64,000 nt of DNA, from contig JADJXI010000005.1 in assembly GCA_016715905.1 (NCBI GenBank), positions 1 through 64,000 of the forward strand. The letters run 5' to 3'. The notes under the pieces were generated by a model, which had not been told where the DNA came from, ran no database searches, and saw only the letters and a list, made by a program, of their open reading frames with translations. Of this stretch, positions 10,701 through 18,529 are shown piece after piece. This DNA is from Sphingobacteriaceae bacterium (GTDB lineage Bacteria; Bacteroidota; Bacteroidia; B-17B0; Aurantibacillaceae). Within the stretch, counting starts at the first letter, position 1; each line of letters opens with the position of its first letter. The translations under genes and the position numbers were made by a program.

Positions 10701-10934
10701 AATGATGTTTTCCAGCCAAAAGGAGTGGGCATTACCAATTATGAGATGAACATTTTTGATCGCTGGGGTGAGCGTATTTTCACAACCAATGACATGGAAA
10801 TTGGATGGGACGGAACATTCCCAAGAAGAACAGATCAGGAGATCAAACAAGATGTATATGTTTGGCACATCAAACTCATGAGCGTTAGAGGAAAAGCCAA
10901 AGAATTAAGTGGCAAAGTAACTTTGATTAAATAA
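4764..10934 (+). CDS. Giant Ig-repeat surface adhesin with CHU_C / type IX secretion C-terminal domain
   Basis: A 2056-residue secreted protein. After a signal peptide (about 1-32) comes a cysteine-rich domain (about 33-175, 15 Cys). A first, weaker repeat is followed by 20 Ig-like units of about 77 residues of the CHU_C-associated type. Each unit has a Cys near its start, a Y-x-W-(S/T)-G-P core, a QNP loop, a late GC and a PLP linker. PKD-like segments follow (IIWEFGDGS, WTWNFSH; about 1796-1960). The last about 95 residues (YVPDAFTPNGDGVND, FDRWGERIF, GWDGTF, DVYVWHIK) are the gliding-motility-associated C-terminal domain, a type B sorting signal for type IX secretion. It is probably displayed on or released from the surface for adhesion. 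A strong terminator follows. Repeat order is described separately. Confidence 0.92.
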   Translation: MKINYLHNAKVSFGSKFVAILFLLFTFQLKSQVVITNTVTWTTGWCNICGPQTGNYACAQGSGSGNWNNGIRTFATAIPPGNVVTGVCVTVNKVDCGLTNLCVNINGVLIGCQNVPPGTNCSCGACWPMTFCQAFPCPTGLPNFNLNGNNQIQLVNTGNLCVNNAVITLTYMTCCPTPTILATANPASVCPGKSSTLTASGAGIGGTYTWQPGGLVGQNVVVTPGATTIYTVTGTTSLNCSSTRTVQVTVNPLPVLTPNSNSPICAGKTLSLTTNAMSSYTWSGPGGWSSNLQNPTRNPVVAGAYTLIATSALGCTNTAIVNVIVTPNPTPTATNNGPLCPGAFLLLTGGGGGTYNWTGPNGYTSPGQSPFIANAQPSVAGVYSLMVTVNGCTNVTTTSVVINPAPTPIANSNSPVCLNKPLNLIGLGGVTYTWTGPNGYTSTQQNPVIASAQFSNAGVYTLAVTNGSGCVGTTTINVIVNPLPTPIVNNPLVCLGQPINLTASGGTAYAWSGPLGYNSNVQNPVIPNAQLNMSGGYSVVVTSAAGCTAQAVANVTVITLPQPTLTTNSPVCQGGVLNLIGSGGTTYTWTGPNGFASNLQTPFIANVPLAASGIYSLMVTVGTCTNIVTASVTINPLPTPTAQSNSPVCLNQPINLTGSGGTTYTWTGPGGYLSNQQNPVIASAQFSNAGTYTLTVTNANNCVNNTTVNVIVNPLPVPIVNNPLVCLNQPINLTASGGTAYAWSGPLGYTSNQQNPTILNAQLNMSGGYSVIVTSAQGCTAQAVANVTVITLPQPIIQSSSPNCVGSTLTFTGSGGATYNWSGPNGFASALQNPSIPNVQLNANGIYTLIVTAGTCSNVTTASVMINPLPTPTAQSNSPVCVLQSINLTGSGGTTYTWSGPGGYTSNQQNPVIAVAQGSNAGVYTLTVTNANGCVNFTTTNVVVNPLPVPVVSNLTVCLNQPINLTASGGTAYAWSGPLGYTSNQQNPTILNAQLNMSGGYTMVATSAQGCTASAVAQVTVLPLPQATITSNSPVCFGSTLSFTGSGGATYNWSGPNGFASLLQNPSIPNVPLAASGIYSLIVSVGTCTNATTASVTVNALPTPTAQSNSPVCLLQPINFTGLGGVTYTWSGPGLNTIQQNPTIAVAQNTNAGNYTLTVTDANGCVNNVVTNVVINPLPVIVVNNPTTCVNTNINLTSSGGVGYSWSGPLGFTSILQNPSIPLAQVNMSGAYTVTVTTVNGCTAQSVANVSVIALPQPTANSNGPKCVGQNLQLLGSGGMTFSWVGPNGFFSATQNPVITNVQLAAGGVYTLVSTANTCTNSTTVNVVINPLPTPNIISNSPVCLNQPLTLSGSGGTTYTWTGPAGYLDITQNPTIAVVQNNNAGTYTLTVTDNNNCTNTITSVVVVNPLPAVSANGAAACLSTPINLTSFGAALYSWSGPSGFTSNQQNPVIPIANMSHSGQYTVIGTSAQGCTAQAVANVTVIALPVASISAADPCIGGNLILIGNGGTSYNWTGPNGFTSSFSNPVINNVTLAESGIYNLTVTVGPCSGSTSHSVTVHPLPIPILTSNSPICLKEMITMSGSAGNAYTWSGPNNYNGSGTTINLLNASFSHVGTYTATATDIFGCVNTETISIAVNPLPVVGTKGSTLCATKTVSLEVGGGLTYNWSGPLGFSSTSSSIQIPNATPDMSGTYTVIVTDGNSCNNTGVAHVSVMPSPAIDVTATSPICANHTIQLTAFAPTGNTYFWSGPNGFLTTQQNPKVIDVNQAAGGTYTVQVTDPIGCVGFTVIQVEVKRAPQINIASDKLNGCVPLCVNITPSNAGDLSNIIWEFGDGSVANGMSASTCYNKAGNYFVKATYTNKTGCKNVSDLAIQAYPIPVADFNYAPTKPTVNELIDFRDASSEANVVQWTWNFSHQYAKPAFSSQVGVIYENPGAYAVALMVVSDHGCKDTIVKQIVVEEDFAIYVPDAFTPNGDGVNDVFQPKGVGITNYEMNIFDRWGERIFTTNDMEIGWDGTFPRRTDQEIKQDVYVWHIKLMSVRGKAKELSGKVTLIK
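5973..10151 (+). repeat. Six tandem copies of a three-Ig-domain super-repeat (about 696 bases each)
   Basis: Within the giant adhesin, repeats 3-20 are not interchangeable but run in order A-B-C six times. A units begin like PTPTAQSNSPVCLNQP, B units like PVPIVNNPLVCLNQPIN and contain AYAWSGPLGY, C units begin PQP and contain YNWSGPNGFAS. The start of each A unit lies at 5973, 6669, 7365, 8061, 8754 and 9447, i.e. spacings of 696, 696, 696, 693 and 693 bases. Units starting at 6669 and 7365 are the most alike, so the middle is the youngest part of the array. Confidence 0.88.
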
Positions 10935-10953
10935 AAAATCATTCAAAATGTTT

Positions 10954-10986
10954 AAGCCCCCGAGTCGAAAAATTCGGGGGCTTTTT
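10954..10986 (+). terminator. Rho-independent terminator after the giant adhesin
   Basis: AAGCCCCCGA pairs with TCGGGGGCTT around a short A-rich loop and is followed by a T run. The 10-bp, G+C-rich stem stands out in this AT-rich region. It lies 20 bases past the stop at 10934. Confidence 0.9.
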
Positions 10987-11147
10987 CTGTTATAAGAAGA
11001 GCTCCTAAAATTATTTAGATTCTTGTAATTTCTCTAACATGAGTAAAGCTATGTTATAATCGAGTGCAATGATTTAAATGATTACTTAAATTTCAATGAG
11101 AAGTGACAAATTATAACGAAATTTGGGTATCTAATGTTACTGTTATT

Positions 11148-13826
11148 ATGAAAAAAATCCTATTTATTTGCTCATTAAGTTTAATTGCACTTTTTACAAA
11201 TGCGCAGCAGTTAAAATATTATTTAACTAGTTCTACAGGGCAGCCTTGGGGATCTACTTCTAATATTTTAAATATGAACACGGCCTTTGGTGCCGGTAAC
11301 TGGGTACAAGGTGCTTTTCAAACAGTAAACGTTAATGCATTATTACAGCCTTCTGTTTGTTTAATCTATTGTGATGGTGGCTCAATGAATGCTACAGCAA
11401 TGAATAACTTTTTAGTGGCCAATATGGCGGCAATTCAAACTTGGGTATTTAACGGAGGACGTTTATTCTTAAATGCCGGACCTAATCAAGGTGGTAATAT
11501 GAACTATGGATTTGGTGGCGTTACTTTAAATTATGCTACTGGTCCATATTCACAACCGGGTTATGCTGCCACTGTTCCCCCACATCCTATTTATGCCGGA
11601 CCTGCACCTATTACCGCTACAGTTCATAATGATAATTATTATTGTCATGGATACATTACTGGTCCCGGAATAACTCCAATTATTATTAATACAGTTACGG
11701 CATGGCAAGGTGTACAGCCTCCTAACCCAAAATGTATTCTCGCATCAAAACCTTGGGGTTCGGGTATGTGTTTATTTGGTTCAATGACCAATACTAGTTT
11801 TCATAATCCTCAGCCAAGTGCTGGTAACCTCCGTGCCAACATGTTAACCTGGTTAGCGGTATGCTGTATACAGCCAACCGTAACTGCGGTAGCCAATCCA
11901 ACGGCTATTTGTTCAGGACAATCATCCACATTAACAGCGGGAGGCGCGGGAGTAGGAGGCACATATACTTGGAACCCTGGAGCAATAGTAGGCGCTACGG
12001 CAGTAGTAAGTCCAACGGCTACTACGATTTATACAGTATCCGGAACTACGAGTTTAAATTGTACAGGAACACAAACCGTGCAAGTGCTGGTAAATCCAAC
12101 ACCAACTATAACTGCAGTAGCTAATCCAACTTTTGTATGCATAGGATCATCAGCAACCGTTACTTTAAATGGAGCGAACACTTATACAACCAATTTGGGT
12201 AATATAGTAGGTTCACCAATTGTATTATCACCAACAGTTACCACAAACTATACAACCACAGGAACTTCTACAGCGGGATGCGTAGGAAGCGGAACTTTCC
12301 AATTACAAGTAGTTCCATTACCAACTGCGCAGGTACAAAACAATGGTCCGTTATGTGAAGGAGCAGCATTGAATTTATCAGTGAGCACGCAGGCCAGCTA
12401 CACATGGAGTGGACCTGGTGGATTTGTTGATAACACACAGTTTCCTACGATACCTGTGACCACATTGGCCAATGGCGGGGTGTATACGGTTAACTTTACA
12501 GGCATGGGTGGTTGCAGTAATACAGCTACTACCAACGTAGTGATTAATCCATCACCAACCCTTATTATAGGAAGCAATAGTCCATTGTGTGAAAACACAG
12601 CATTAAATTTAACCGGATCGGGAGCAACTACATATACCTGGAGCGGACCGTTAGGTTTTAGCTCAAATCAACAAAATCCGGTAATCAATCCGGCATTACC
12701 TGTTCACTCAGGCGTATATACTTTAATGGGAACAGGAGTAGGAGGATGTTCAACATCTATAACCACAACAGTAACAGTAAACCCAACCCCAATAGTAACT
12801 ACAGGAAATCACACGGTGTGTGAAAACTCACCGATCAATCACTTTGCCAATGGTGCAGCAACTTATGCATGGACCGGTCCGGGTGGATTTATATCCGGAG
12901 TTCAGAACCCGATTATACCGGCAGCCGCATTAGTACATAATGGACAGTTTGTGGTAGTAGGAACCAGTGCGCCGGGCTGTACAGCATCAGCAGTTTCCAA
13001 TGTAAGTGTGATTGCTTTACCTGTAGCAAGTATCAGCGCTAACGCACCTTGCGTGGGAGGCACCTTAAACTTAAATGGTTCCGGAGGAAATTCCTATTCT
13101 TGGTTAGGTCCAAATGGTTTTGCCAGCAACTTATCCTCTCCATCAGTAAACAATGTTAGTTTATTGGATGGTGGATTATACAGTTTAGTAGTAACGGTGG
13201 GTATATGTACCAACGCAGCGGTGTATGATGTAACGGTAAATCCATTACCAAATCCGGTGTTAAACTCAAACTCTCCGGTGTGTGCCAAACAAACCATATT
13301 AATTAACGGTTCGGGAGGAATGACCTACACTTGGATAGGACCAAATAACTTTACTTCATCAGGTAACAATCTAACTATATCAAACGCTAACGTGGTGCAT
13401 ATTGGTACTTATACGGCAACGGCAACAGATTTAAATGGTTGTGTAAATACAGCTACATTAGCAATCAATGTAAACCCATTACCTGCAATCAGCGCAGTAG
13501 GTTCAACCTTGTGTGCTACAAAAACCATATCCATGGCAGCCACAGGAGGTACCTTGTATGCTTGGAGCGGGCCATTAGGATTTACCTCCAGCGGAGCATC
13601 GGTAACTATACCCAATGCGCAGAATGAACATAGCGGAAACTACACCATAACGGTAAATGATTTAAATGGTTGCAGCAGCACCTCGGTGGTGAACGTACAC
13701 ATTAATCCAACCCCTGTATTAAATGCGGGATACAACGGACCGTTATGTGCAAATCAAGATATTGTGTTTAATGCCAATGCGGCATCAGGGGTACAATACT
13801 TTTGGAGCGGACCAAACGGATTTTAA
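11148..13826 (+). CDS. CHU_C adhesin paralog, N-terminal part ended early by a frameshift
   Basis: This reads 892 residues and then stops at TAA 13824-13826. ATG 11148 starts a signal peptide (MKKILFICSLSLIALFTNAQ); an upstream in-frame GTG at 11103 is not needed. Residues about 21-235 form a globular domain with CLIYCDGG and TWVFNGGRLFLNA, which resembles a ThuA/glutamine-amidotransferase-like fold (tentative). Ig-like units with YxWSGP cores follow. The stop falls inside GGATTTTAAATACG, where the adjacent paralog has one more T and reads on. Without the C-terminal sorting domain the product should not be exported by type IX secretion. See the fragment at 13802-14731. Confidence 0.8.
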   Translation: MKKILFICSLSLIALFTNAQQLKYYLTSSTGQPWGSTSNILNMNTAFGAGNWVQGAFQTVNVNALLQPSVCLIYCDGGSMNATAMNNFLVANMAAIQTWVFNGGRLFLNAGPNQGGNMNYGFGGVTLNYATGPYSQPGYAATVPPHPIYAGPAPITATVHNDNYYCHGYITGPGITPIIINTVTAWQGVQPPNPKCILASKPWGSGMCLFGSMTNTSFHNPQPSAGNLRANMLTWLAVCCIQPTVTAVANPTAICSGQSSTLTAGGAGVGGTYTWNPGAIVGATAVVSPTATTIYTVSGTTSLNCTGTQTVQVLVNPTPTITAVANPTFVCIGSSATVTLNGANTYTTNLGNIVGSPIVLSPTVTTNYTTTGTSTAGCVGSGTFQLQVVPLPTAQVQNNGPLCEGAALNLSVSTQASYTWSGPGGFVDNTQFPTIPVTTLANGGVYTVNFTGMGGCSNTATTNVVINPSPTLIIGSNSPLCENTALNLTGSGATTYTWSGPLGFSSNQQNPVINPALPVHSGVYTLMGTGVGGCSTSITTTVTVNPTPIVTTGNHTVCENSPINHFANGAATYAWTGPGGFISGVQNPIIPAAALVHNGQFVVVGTSAPGCTASAVSNVSVIALPVASISANAPCVGGTLNLNGSGGNSYSWLGPNGFASNLSSPSVNNVSLLDGGLYSLVVTVGICTNAAVYDVTVNPLPNPVLNSNSPVCAKQTILINGSGGMTYTWIGPNNFTSSGNNLTISNANVVHIGTYTATATDLNGCVNTATLAINVNPLPAISAVGSTLCATKTISMAATGGTLYAWSGPLGFTSSGASVTIPNAQNEHSGNYTITVNDLNGCSSTSVVNVHINPTPVLNAGYNGPLCANQDIVFNANAASGVQYFWSGPNGF

Positions 13827-14731
13827 ATACGACCCAAAACCCAACTTTAAAAAATGTTGGAGTAGAGGGAACAGGAGTTTATACGGTAATGGTAACAGAC
13901 AATATTGGTTGTACCGGTTACCAGTATGTTCCGGTAGTGATTAGAGCATTGCCACAGGTAAAAATCACATCTGATAAAGTTGGAGGCTGTATACCGGTGT
14001 GTATCAACTTTGGAGTTGAAACAAGTGCGAATTTAAGTACAACCAGTTGGGATTTTGGTAACGGTAATGTAGGCAATGGTAACACAGGCATGGCTTGTTT
14101 CACTAAGCCGGGTAATTACAATATATCAAGCAGTTTTGTGGATATATACGGATGTGCCAACAAGGCTTACTATTCTGTAGAAGGGTATCCAATACCAACA
14201 GCTGATTTTAATATATCGCCGGTAAAGCCTGTGATATATGAGAATGTAGAATTTACCGATGCTTCTTACAATGCCAATGTAACCGGTTGGACTTGGAGTT
14301 TTTCTCATCTCAAAGCCAATCAGGTGATGTTTGGCCAGAACCAAACACTTAATTACGAAACGGCCGGCGCATATGCAGCGGTATTGATTGTGAGAAGTGA
14401 TAAAGGTTGCGTGGATACAATAGTAAAAGAAGTAGTTATAGGAGATGATTTTGGAATTTATGTACCTGATGCTTTCTCACCAAACGGAGACGGAATAAAT
14501 GATGTTTTCCAACCAAAAGGTTTTGGAATTGCGAAGTACGAGTTAATGATTTTTGATCGTTGGGGAGAGAAATTATTTACAAGCACGGATTTAGCACAAG
14601 GTTGGGATGGTAAGTTTACCAAGCGAGCCAATACCGATGTGAAACAGGATGTGTATGTATGGCAAATCCGATACACGAATATCCATGGTAAATCAAGTGA
14701 AGTAACCGGAAAAGTATCCATCATTAAATAA
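13802..14731 (+). pseudogene. C-terminal remainder of the frameshifted CHU_C adhesin
   Basis: This frame continues the broken adhesin at 11148. From LNTTQNPTLKNV onward it equals the C-terminus of the intact paralog: the end of the last Ig unit, a PKD-like segment (TSWDFGNG), YVPDAFSPNGDGINDVF, FDRWGEKLF and DVYVWQIRY, i.e. the complete type B sorting domain. The first seven codons from TTG 13802 are an out-of-frame read of the upstream gene. On its own it lacks a signal peptide and should not be exported. Adding one T at 13821-13824 would restore a 1194-residue-class protein, so the break is recent, reversible or a sequencing error. Confidence 0.8.
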
Positions 14732-14750
14732 CAAACAAAAAGTATAAAGA

Positions 14751-14780
14751 AAAAGGGATGTTCAATACATCCCTTTTTTT
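14751..14780 (+). terminator. Rho-independent terminator after the frameshifted adhesin
   Basis: AAAAGGGATG pairs with CATCCCTTTT around TTCAATA and continues into a T run. It is part of the long direct repeat and identical to the one at 18549-18578. Confidence 0.85.
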
Positions 14781-14798
14781 GTTGCCCATAGCAAAACA

Positions 14799-14819
14799 AA
14801 ATCTAAATATTTTAGATTT
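14799..14819. promoter_or_regulatory. 9-3-9 palindrome upstream of the intact adhesin
   Basis: AAATCTAAA-TAT-TTTAGATTT is a perfect inverted repeat with 9-base arms. It lies in the spacer between the terminator at 14751 and the start at 14945, just outside the long repeat. There is no T run after it, so an operator or RNA hairpin is likelier than a terminator. A partial match (TTATTTAGATT) lies upstream of the 11148 gene. Confidence 0.4.
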
Positions 14820-14944
14820 CACCTTATTTTGAACTTTTGGGTGAATTGTGTGTTAACACGAGTATAGCTTCTTTATACTTTATTAAAAAATTGGCTTTTT
14901 CCTTGCTTTTTAGCGAACTTAGTCCCATAATAAAACCCTCGGTG

Positions 14945-17900
14945 ATGAAAAAAATTATTCTTCTTTTAGCTTTGGTAATTTCAAGCTTAACTTTTAATGC
15001 ACAACAGTTAAAATATTATTTAACTGATCAGGCAGGTCAACCTTGGGGTTCAATCACCAATATTACAGCCATGAACACGGCTTTTGGTGCCGGTAACTGG
15101 ATACAAAGTTCATTTCAAGCAGTAAATGTTAATGCATTATTACAGCCTTCTGTTTGTTTAATCTATTGTGATGGTGGATCAATGGCTGCTACAGCAATGA
15201 ATAATTTTTTAGTGGCCAATATGGCGGCAATTCAAACTTGGGTATTTAACGGAGGACGTTTATTTTTAAATGCAGCTCCAAATACTGGTGCAAATATGAA
15301 TTACGGATTTGGTGGCGTTACTTTAAATTATGCCTGGGGCCCTTATTCAGCCCCCGGTTATGCAGCTACTTCTCCGGCACATCCAATTTATGTTGGTCCT
15401 GCCGTTGTTACCACAACTGTTCATAATGGAAACTGGTATTGTCACGGTTACGTTACAGGTCCGGGATTAAGTGTGATTATCAATAACACAGTTACAAATT
15501 GGTCAGGTACTCAACCTCCTGCACCGAAAATAATTCTCGCATCAAAACCTTGGGGTTCGGGTATGTGTTTATTTGGTTCAATGACCAATACAAACTGGCA
15601 CACTCCGCAACCGAGCGCACTTAACCTCCGCGCTAATATGTTAACTTGGTTAGCGGTATGCTGTATACAGCCAACCGTAACTGCGGTAGCCAATCCAACG
15701 GCTATTTGTTCAGGACAATCATCCACATTAACAGCGGGAGGCGCGGGAGTAGGAGGCACATATACTTGGAACCCTGGAGCAATAGTAGGCGCTACGGCAG
15801 TAGTAAGTCCAACGGCTACTACGATTTATACAGTATCCGGAACTACGAGTTTAAATTGTACAGGAACACAAACCGTGCAAGTGCTGGTAAATCCAACACC
15901 AACTATAACTGCAGTAGCTAATCCAACTTTTGTATGCATAGGATCATCAGCAACCGTTACTTTAAATGGAGCGAACACTTATACAACCAATTTGGGTAAT
16001 ATAGTAGGTTCACCAATTGTATTATCACCAACAGTTACCACAAACTATACAACCACAGGAACTTCTACAGCGGGATGCGTAGGAAGCGGAACTTTCCAAT
16101 TACAAGTAGTTCCATTACCAACTGCGCAGGTACAAAACAATGGTCCGTTATGTGAAGGAGCAGCATTGAATTTATCAGTGAGCACGCAGGCCAGCTACAC
16201 ATGGAGTGGACCTGGTGGATTTGTTGATAACACACAGTTTCCTACGATACCTGTGACCACATTGGCCAATGGCGGGGTGTATACGGTTAACTTTACAGGC
16301 ATGGGTGGTTGCAGTAATACAGCTACTACCAACGTAGTGATTAATCCATCACCAACCCTTATTATAGGAAGCAATAGTCCATTGTGTGAAAACACAGCAT
16401 TAAATTTAACCGGATCGGGAGCAACTACATATACCTGGAGCGGACCGTTAGGTTTTAGCTCAAATCAACAAAATCCGGTAATCAATCCGGCATTACCTGT
16501 TCACTCAGGCGTATATACTTTAATGGGAACAGGAGTAGGAGGATGTTCAACATCTATAACCACAACAGTAACAGTAAACCCAACCCCAATAGTAACTACA
16601 GGAAATCACACGGTGTGTGAAAACTCACCGATCAATCACTTTGCCAATGGTGCAGCAACTTATGCATGGACCGGTCCGGGTGGATTTATATCCGGAGTTC
16701 AGAACCCGATTATACCGGCAGCCGCATTAGTACATAATGGACAGTTTGTGGTAGTAGGAACCAGTGCGCCGGGCTGTACAGCATCAGCAGTTTCCAATGT
16801 AAGTGTGATTGCTTTACCTGTAGCAAGTATCAGCGCTAACGCACCTTGCGTGGGAGGCACCTTAAACTTAAATGGTTCCGGAGGAAATTCCTATTCTTGG
16901 TTAGGTCCAAATGGTTTTGCCAGCAACTTATCCTCTCCATCAGTAAACAATGTTAGTTTATTGGATGGTGGATTATACAGTTTAGTAGTAACGGTGGGTA
17001 TATGTACCAACGCAGCGGTGTATGATGTAACGGTAAATCCATTACCAAATCCGGTGTTAAACTCAAACTCTCCGGTGTGTGCCAAACAAACCATATTAAT
17101 TAACGGTTCGGGAGGAATGACCTACACTTGGATAGGACCAAATAACTTTACTTCATCAGGTAACAATCTAACTATATCAAACGCTAACGTGGTGCATATT
17201 GGTACTTATACGGCAACGGCAACAGATTTAAATGGTTGTGTAAATACAGCTACATTAGCAATCAATGTAAACCCATTACCTGCAATCAGCGCAGTAGGTT
17301 CAACCTTGTGTGCTACAAAAACCATATCCATGGCAGCCACAGGAGGTACCTTGTATGCTTGGAGCGGGCCATTAGGATTTACCTCTAGCGGAGCATCGGT
17401 AACTATACCCAATGCGCAGAATGAACATAGCGGAAACTACACCATAACGGTAAATGATTTAAATGGTTGCAGCAGCACCTCGGTGGTGAACGTACACATT
17501 AATCCAACCCCTGTATTAAATGCGGGATACAACGGACCGTTATGTGCAAATCAAGATATTGTGTTTAATGCCAATGCGGCATCAGGGGTACAATACTTTT
17601 GGAGCGGACCAAACGGATTTTTAAATACGACCCAAAACCCAACTTTAAAAAATGTTGGAGTAGAGGGAACAGGAGTTTATACGGTAATGGTAACAGACAA
17701 TATTGGTTGTACCGGTTACCAGTATGTTCCGGTAGTGATTAGAGCATTGCCACAGGTAAAAATCACATCTGATAAAGTTGGAGGATGTATACCGGTGTGT
17801 ATCAACTTTGGAGTTGAAACAAGTGCGAATTTAAGTACAACCAGTTGGGATTTTGGTAATGGTAATGTAGGCAATGGTAACACAGGCATGGCTTGTTTCA

Positions 17901-18529
17901 CTAAGCCGGGTAATTACAATATATCAAGCAGTTTTGTGGATATATACGGATGTGCCAACAAGGCTTACTATTCTGTAGAAGGGTATCCAATACCAACAGC
18001 TGATTTTAATATATCGCCGGTAAAGCCTGTGATATATGAGAATGTAGAATTTACCGATGCTTCTTACAATGCCAATGTAACCGGTTGGACTTGGAGTTTT
18101 TCTCATCTCAAAGCCAATCAGGTGATGTTTGGCCAGAACCAAACACTTAATTACGAAACGGCCGGCGCATATGCAGCGGTATTGATTGTGAGAAGTGATA
18201 AAGGTTGCGTGGATACAATAGTAAAAGAAGTAGTTATAGGAGATGATTTTGGAATTTATGTACCTGATGCTTTCTCACCAAACGGAGACGGAATAAATGA
18301 TGTTTTCCAACCAAAAGGTTTTGGAATTGCGAAGTACGAGTTAATGATTTTTGATCGTTGGGGAGAGAAATTATTTACAAGCACGGATTTAGCACAAGGT
18401 TGGGATGGTAAGTTTACCAAGCGAGCCAATACCGATGTGAAACAGGATGTGTATGTATGGCAAATCCGATACACGAATATCCATGGTAAATCAAGTGAAG
18501 TAACCGGAAAAGTATCCATCATTAAATAA
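14945..18529 (+). CDS. CHU_C Ig-repeat adhesin, intact paralog
   Basis: A 1194-residue secreted protein. ATG 14945 starts a signal peptide (MKKIILLLALVISSLTFNAQ); the frame is open further upstream but that part has no secretion-like features. Order: globular domain with CLIYCDGG and FNGGRLFLNA (about 21-235, possibly amidotransferase-like), a Cys-linked unit, Ig-like units with YxWSGP cores (seven clear ones), a PKD-like segment (TSWDFGNG, WTWSFSH) and the CHU_C domain (about 1098-1194) with YVPDAFSPNGDGIND and FDRWGEKLF. It should be exported by type IX secretion. The last Ig units match the closing A-B-C units of the 2056-residue adhesin, so all three genes share ancestry. From codon about 235 on it is almost identical to the broken upstream paralog, while the first part is clearly diverged. 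Confidence 0.9.
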   Translation: MKKIILLLALVISSLTFNAQQLKYYLTDQAGQPWGSITNITAMNTAFGAGNWIQSSFQAVNVNALLQPSVCLIYCDGGSMAATAMNNFLVANMAAIQTWVFNGGRLFLNAAPNTGANMNYGFGGVTLNYAWGPYSAPGYAATSPAHPIYVGPAVVTTTVHNGNWYCHGYVTGPGLSVIINNTVTNWSGTQPPAPKIILASKPWGSGMCLFGSMTNTNWHTPQPSALNLRANMLTWLAVCCIQPTVTAVANPTAICSGQSSTLTAGGAGVGGTYTWNPGAIVGATAVVSPTATTIYTVSGTTSLNCTGTQTVQVLVNPTPTITAVANPTFVCIGSSATVTLNGANTYTTNLGNIVGSPIVLSPTVTTNYTTTGTSTAGCVGSGTFQLQVVPLPTAQVQNNGPLCEGAALNLSVSTQASYTWSGPGGFVDNTQFPTIPVTTLANGGVYTVNFTGMGGCSNTATTNVVINPSPTLIIGSNSPLCENTALNLTGSGATTYTWSGPLGFSSNQQNPVINPALPVHSGVYTLMGTGVGGCSTSITTTVTVNPTPIVTTGNHTVCENSPINHFANGAATYAWTGPGGFISGVQNPIIPAAALVHNGQFVVVGTSAPGCTASAVSNVSVIALPVASISANAPCVGGTLNLNGSGGNSYSWLGPNGFASNLSSPSVNNVSLLDGGLYSLVVTVGICTNAAVYDVTVNPLPNPVLNSNSPVCAKQTILINGSGGMTYTWIGPNNFTSSGNNLTISNANVVHIGTYTATATDLNGCVNTATLAINVNPLPAISAVGSTLCATKTISMAATGGTLYAWSGPLGFTSSGASVTIPNAQNEHSGNYTITVNDLNGCSSTSVVNVHINPTPVLNAGYNGPLCANQDIVFNANAASGVQYFWSGPNGFLNTTQNPTLKNVGVEGTGVYTVMVTDNIGCTGYQYVPVVIRALPQVKITSDKVGGCIPVCINFGVETSANLSTTSWDFGNGNVGNGNTGMACFTKPGNYNISSSFVDIYGCANKAYYSVEGYPIPTADFNISPVKPVIYENVEFTDASYNANVTGWTWSFSHLKANQVMFGQNQTLNYETAGAYAAVLIVRSDKGCVDTIVKEVVIGDDFGIYVPDAFSPNGDGINDVFQPKGFGIAKYELMIFDRWGEKLFTSTDLAQGWDGKFTKRANTDVKQDVYVWQIRYTNIHGKSSEVTGKVSIIK

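Larger units (their letters stand above)
11850..14786 (+). repeat. Long direct repeat, copy 1 (near identical to 15647-18584)
   Basis: About 2.94 kb covering most of the adhesin gene and its terminator. It matches the second copy except for three substitutions I found (C13589/T17386, C13987/A17785, C14062/T17860, all synonymous) and one missing T in the run at 13821-13824. Identity breaks off sharply at 14786/14787, in the spacer just past the terminator, and on the left at 11849/11850, inside codons for a conserved LTW. Confidence 0.9.

Noticed and set aside
12398..12598. Minus-strand open frames of 60-100 codons inside the adhesin genes (also 16195-16395, 13094-13297, 16891-17094, 5501-5767, 7217-7423)
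   Set aside because: They recur at the same place in every copy of the Ig repeat, have no start context or known domain, and follow from the codon bias of the true frame.
13802..13850. Programmed ribosomal frameshift in the broken adhesin
   Set aside because: There is no slippery heptamer or following stem; the only difference from the intact copy is one T in a short run, which a deletion or read error explains better.
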